Positions 45,939-48,607 of a DNA stretch of 48,607 nucleotides are shown in pieces. The stretch comes from Bacteroidetes bacterium GWF2_35_48 (GTDB lineage Bacteria; Bacteroidota; Bacteroidia; Bacteroidales; GWF2-35-48). Under the pieces are notes generated by a model, which saw only the letters and a program-made list of their open reading frames with translations, ran no database searches and had not been told where the DNA came from. The translations under genes and the position numbers were made by a program. The DNA lies in the NCBI GenBank assembly GCA_001769125.1, contig MEOG01000135.1:1-48607 (forward strand), written 5' to 3'. The first letter of the stretch is position 1. Each line of letters starts with the position of its first letter.

Positions 45939-46895
45939 CTATCTCCCCTCAGTACCCATAATTAGAGGTTTTTCAAAAGTAACTTGCTCTTGTGATTCTG
46001 TTCTTACAGGTGATTTTGAGCGTCCAAAAGATTTAGAATTTAAACCTTTAAATGATGGTTTTGACTCTCCTTTATAGCTTTTTGACTCAAAAGATTCTTT
46101 CCAACTATTAGATTCAATATTTACTTCTCCTTTACTTAACCAAGGTACTAAAGAAGGTAATCCAACTTTTTTACCAAATTTACTTCGATACTCTTCTCTT
46201 GCAGAATAATGGGCATTATATGTCTGCTTCTCTGCAAACCAATAGGTCAAAAATGGATTTTCATCAAGAGCTATTTGCTTCGGGTCAAGATGCCAAGACT
46301 CATGAACTCCGACTGCATTTAAATATTCTTCCTCATTCAAATAACCATCCCCATCGTTAACAGATTTTTTATATGGTGTAAAATTTATTGTTGCTCCGTC
46401 ATAAAAACCATTTTTTCGATTTCCTTTATCACTTGTTTCATCAGTATGACCAGTCGAATTATCATTAAGGTCATTAAATGTAAATTTAATTTTTGTATAC
46501 ATATTGTCCATTGCCATAAAAGCTTCTTCTCCTTGAGACGTTTTCAACATGGCATTCCCTACTCTTTTAACCTCATCTGTCGCATTTGCTGACCAAACAA
46601 TCTTTCCATTTCTTTTCTCAAATGTAATACGATTACCATTCGCATCAACAATTTCCCTACCACCAGCATCTTTAAAAACAATTGGATTATTAGCACAAAA
46701 ATTATACGGGCTTAAACTAGGATATTTACCAGCCAAAGGGTCAATAGCCCACCATCTACCAATTCTGCAATCATATTCTCTAGCACCGAAGTCTAAATTC
46801 GCTCCAGTTACCCCAGCAATCTCATCATCCTTTTCCTGACCATTAAAGCCGAACCTGTACTCTGTAGAGTTGTAATTTCTACCAGGCATCAACAT
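45939..46895 (-). CDS. Orphan Rhs core tip with HESWH metalloprotease-like toxin domain (N-truncated)
   Basis: Residues 1-75 are the Rhs repeat-associated core end: YRFGFNGQEKDDEI, ANLDFGAREYDCRIGRWWAIDPLAGKYPSLSPYNFCANNPI. This signature precedes variable C-terminal toxin domains. The frame is open upstream to 46934 (...SRADYQVFGM, still Rhs-like) and is then closed by TGA at 46935-46937. The thousands of bases of Rhs barrel expected are therefore absent, and the ATG at 46895 is internal. The variable part contains VGVHESWHLDPKQ (near 194), an HExxH zinc-protease motif. It may be a displaced or silent toxin tip, or a remnant. Whether it is translated is uncertain. Confidence 0.75.
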   Translation of the reverse strand: MLMPGRNYNSTEYRFGFNGQEKDDEIAGVTGANLDFGAREYDCRIGRWWAIDPLAGKYPSLSPYNFCANNPIVFKDAGGREIVDANGNRITFEKRNGKIVWSANATDEVKRVGNAMLKTSQGEEAFMAMDNMYTKIKFTFNDLNDNSTGHTDETSDKGNRKNGFYDGATINFTPYKKSVNDGDGYLNEEEYLNAVGVHESWHLDPKQIALDENPFLTYWFAEKQTYNAHYSAREEYRSKFGKKVGLPSLVPWLSKGEVNIESNSWKESFESKSYKGESKPSFKGLNSKSFGRSKSPVRTESQEQVTFEKPLIMGTEGR

Positions 46896-47095
46896 ACCGA
46901 AGACTTGATAATCTGCTCTACTTTTTTTCGCCTCTCACTACATCAATCAGCCTTTTTCAAAGAACATTTTTTTCTTATTTACTGGTGTAAAACTATCAAT
47001 AATATTCTATGTAAACAAATTATTTAGATGTGATTATTTTTCTTTTCAATTGAAAAATTTTCAGATGAAAAAAAAATATTACACCCTTCATGACT

Positions 47096-47231
47096 TTAAC
47101 ATAATGTGGTATTATAGGAGCAATCCACAAGATTTATTTTTTCCCTTTTGTCTTGCTTTTTTCCCAATCCTGCACCCACAAAGCAAGAACAAAAAAAAAG
47201 TGTTTCCTGTCCTATAATGACATTATGTTAA
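47096..47231. repeat. 136-bp imperfect palindrome
   Basis: Outer arms 47096-47119 and 47210-47231 (TTAACATAATGT..TATTATAGGA and its complement TCCTATAATGACATTATGTTAA) pair almost perfectly apart from a 2-4 nt difference in the middle. Inside, TTTTGTCTTGCTTT and AAAGCAAGAACAAAA also pair. The whole element can therefore fold back on itself. It ends in GTTAAGC, a sequence that fits the integron core GTTRRRY. It could be a MITE-like relic, a recombination site or a structured terminator. Confidence 0.6.
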
Positions 47232-47290
47232 GCAAGTTCTCCTTACAGTCCGCTCCTTGCACGCATTCCGGTTGTAATGTTTTTTTAAAG

Positions 47291-47330
47291 ATTTTTTCCC
47301 TTTTAAAATTGAAGACAAAAGGGAAAAAAT
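47291..47330. terminator. Perfect 14-bp inverted repeat, bidirectional terminator candidate
   Basis: Arms ATTTTTTCCCTTTT (47291-47304) and AAAAGGGAAAAAAT (47317-47330) pair perfectly around a 12-nt loop, with T-rich flanks on both strands. It lies in the large gap between the Rhs tip and the recombinase-like gene and could end transcription from either side. Confidence 0.5.
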
Positions 47331-48067
47331 AATTTTATATTTTATGATGATTATGATAATGATGTGCTGTTAAAACGGGCAATAACCATCAAAAGATTTT
47401 TCGTGTGTCGCTTGGTTATTCTCGTTTTAATGGCATTTTTCTTTTTTGTCTTTAGGGGTGGTGGTCGGGGTTTTGTTGGTGGATTTATTAAATTCAGCAA
47501 GTGCAACAATCTTTCTTTGTTGCTCTTGCTACCTTATTCGGCGGTAAACAGTTTTTTGTTTTTTTTCTTTTCAATTGAAAAAAAATAAAATGCTGGTTGC
47601 CTGTGTTGGCGTGTGTTTGGGTGTGGCTATTTAGGTTTATCCCGTAACGAAGTGGAGACATAGGAGCAGTTATAGGACTGCCGAATTAAATTCATTTATA
47701 CCGCTAAAAAGTAGGCTGCTTCTATAACACCGTCTTATGTTAAATAGCTTTGGGCTTAAAATTTTATGGCGTGATTTTTTGCGGTGTGGCGCAATGGATT
47801 TGCAAAAAGCATGACAGAAAATTTTATGCAGAAGGGTTGGGCGTGTTTGCTGTGTGTCTTTATATGTGGGCGTTTGCTGGTGGCGTGTGTCGTGCAAAAA
47901 AAGACAGAGAAAGTTTTGCAGTAGTCATTATTAAACAATTTATTATCATTCTGCAAAACGACTGGATTTTTTTGCGAAGGGTCTGACGTGCCTATATTGC
48001 TCATTTTAACTGCCCTTGTCTGTTGTCGGTGCTTCGTGTGGTGGTGTTACTTTTTTATATTTTCGTG
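47331..48067. other. Gene-poor GT-rich stretch before the recombinase gene
   Basis: I see no convincing gene here. The plus strand is strongly GT-rich (TTGGCGTGTG, TGGGCGTGTTTG, TGGTGGCGTGTG recur at 47605-47895). Overlapping ORFs on both strands have low-complexity products unlike known proteins. Partial inverted motifs GTTATAGG (47675) and CTATAAC (47723), the palindrome GAATTAAATTC (47683-47693) and GTTAAAT (47737) resemble recombination-site debris. The strand skew may reflect unusual use or origin of this DNA. Confidence 0.4.
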
Positions 48068-48607
48068 TTACTTTATTGGATGGTGTAAATTGATTGCTTG
48101 TTTTAATTGTTCTACATTGGTTTGTTTGTATTGTTCTGTAGTGCTTGTGTATTTGTGTCCTGCAAAGCTTTGTACTATTCTTAAATCGTGTCCTTGTTTT
48201 AATAAATTTGATATTACACTTTGTCGGATTGTGGTTGCATTTATTTTTCTACCAGGTAATTTATTTCTATAACTTTTTGTAACGTGTTTTGTTATGTCTT
48301 CCGATTGCATGGGGTTTCCAGTGATGCCAAGTAATAAATTTTGTGGTTCTTCTTTTTTGTTTTTTAGTAGTTTTGGTCTTATTTCATAAATGTATTGATA
48401 AAACAACATTATTTGATTTGGTTTTAATTGTAATTCTCTGCTGTTGCTCTTTGCTGTTGGTTTTATATAGATTGTTCCTTGTTGTAAATTAATATCGTTT
48501 AAAGTAATTTGTTCTATTTCTGTGGGGTGCAATGCCTGATAAATCAATAAACTCATTAATACTTTATTCCTGTATTCTGATTTGTTGTATCTTTCTTTTC
48601 TGTATAA
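48068..48607 (-). CDS. Tyrosine recombinase-like protein, catalytic domain, cut by window edge
   Basis: The minus-strand frame is open from the window edge to a stop at 48068; only the C-terminal 179 codons are visible. The catalytic domain shows RQSVISNLLKQGHDLRIVQSFAGHKYTSTTEQYKQ, which supplies the second arginine, the GH motif and the nucleophilic tyrosine. At the box I position, YQALHPTEIEQI has His where YxGLRxxEL recombinases have the first catalytic Arg, and the HxxR His is Thr (ATTIR). Similar proteins with altered box I residues are, as I recall, frequent in Bacteroidota. It may act as a Xer-like recombinase with altered chemistry or as a DNA-binding derivative. The inverted repeats to its left could be its sites. 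Confidence 0.75.
   Translation of the reverse strand, partial: LYRKERYNKSEYRNKVLMSLLIYQALHPTEIEQITLNDINLQQGTIYIKPTAKSNSRELQLKPNQIMLFYQYIYEIRPKLLKNKKEEPQNLLLGITGNPMQSEDITKHVTKSYRNKLPGRKINATTIRQSVISNLLKQGHDLRIVQSFAGHKYTSTTEQYKQTNVEQLKQAINLHHPIK

Noticed and set aside
47364-48272. Several overlapping ORFs on both strands
   Set aside because: Products are low-complexity, mutually overlapping and without family resemblance; some are antisense to the recombinase frame.

Overview
The window looks like a piece of a low-GC Bacteroidota chromosome. The evidence is FISUMP-domain proteins, a Por/type IX-style sorting domain, a Bacteroidota-type Rhs core, a four-helix-bundle IVP-family protein, promoter matches to TAnnTTTG instead of sigma70 boxes, and starts without clear Shine-Dalgarno sites. 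I cannot name the genus.

Layout. (1) 115-12181: one CRISPR array of 186 repeats and 185 spacers, counted by eye, transcribed on the minus strand from a leader at 12182-12389. (2) 12390-26461: a complete type I-B cas region, all on the minus strand. In transcription order it is cas6, a zinc-ribbon protein, an unknown protein, cas8b, cas7, cas5, cas3, a CcbP-like protein, a Fic enzyme, cas4, a FISUMP lipoprotein, cas1, a four-helix-bundle protein and cas2, then leader and array. Four tracts of a 9-10 bp minisatellite (CCCCTCAAT-like) lie at the 3' ends of genes in this region. (3) 26529-28328: a membrane histidine kinase just upstream of cas6. (4) 28783-29751: two divergent paralogous small HTH regulators. 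(5) 29757-41427: a plus-strand operon for a type II secretion/type IV pilus-like machine: pseudopilins, prepilin peptidase, GspE, GspD, a PilM-N-like fusion, PilO-like, FnIII-like lipoprotein, PilP/GspC-like, MORN protein, PilX/bactofilin-like protein, two more prepilins and GspF. (6) 41445-48607: an accessory region with a large FISUMP/sorting-domain protein, several structured non-coding elements, an orphan Rhs tip with an HESWH motif beside a small lipoprotein, inverted repeats, and a tyrosine-recombinase-like protein cut by the window edge.

How it works together. Cas6 cuts the long transcript within the repeat, leaving the ATTGAAAT handle. Cas8b, Cas7 and Cas5 form Cascade, Cas3 degrades the target, and Cas1, Cas2 and Cas4 add spacers at the leader (right) end.

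The most striking signal is in the spacers. Eleven families of repeated or near-repeated spacers are present. Copies line up at one end (plus-strand right, crRNA 5'), while the other end slips by 0-2 nt. In all four families whose copies differ in sequence, every difference falls within the 11 nt nearest that end, the seed. This looks like a fossil record of phage escape and re-acquisition. The cargo in the cas region (Fic, CcbP-like, FISUMP lipoprotein, IVP-family protein) and its minisatellites are the next most unusual feature.
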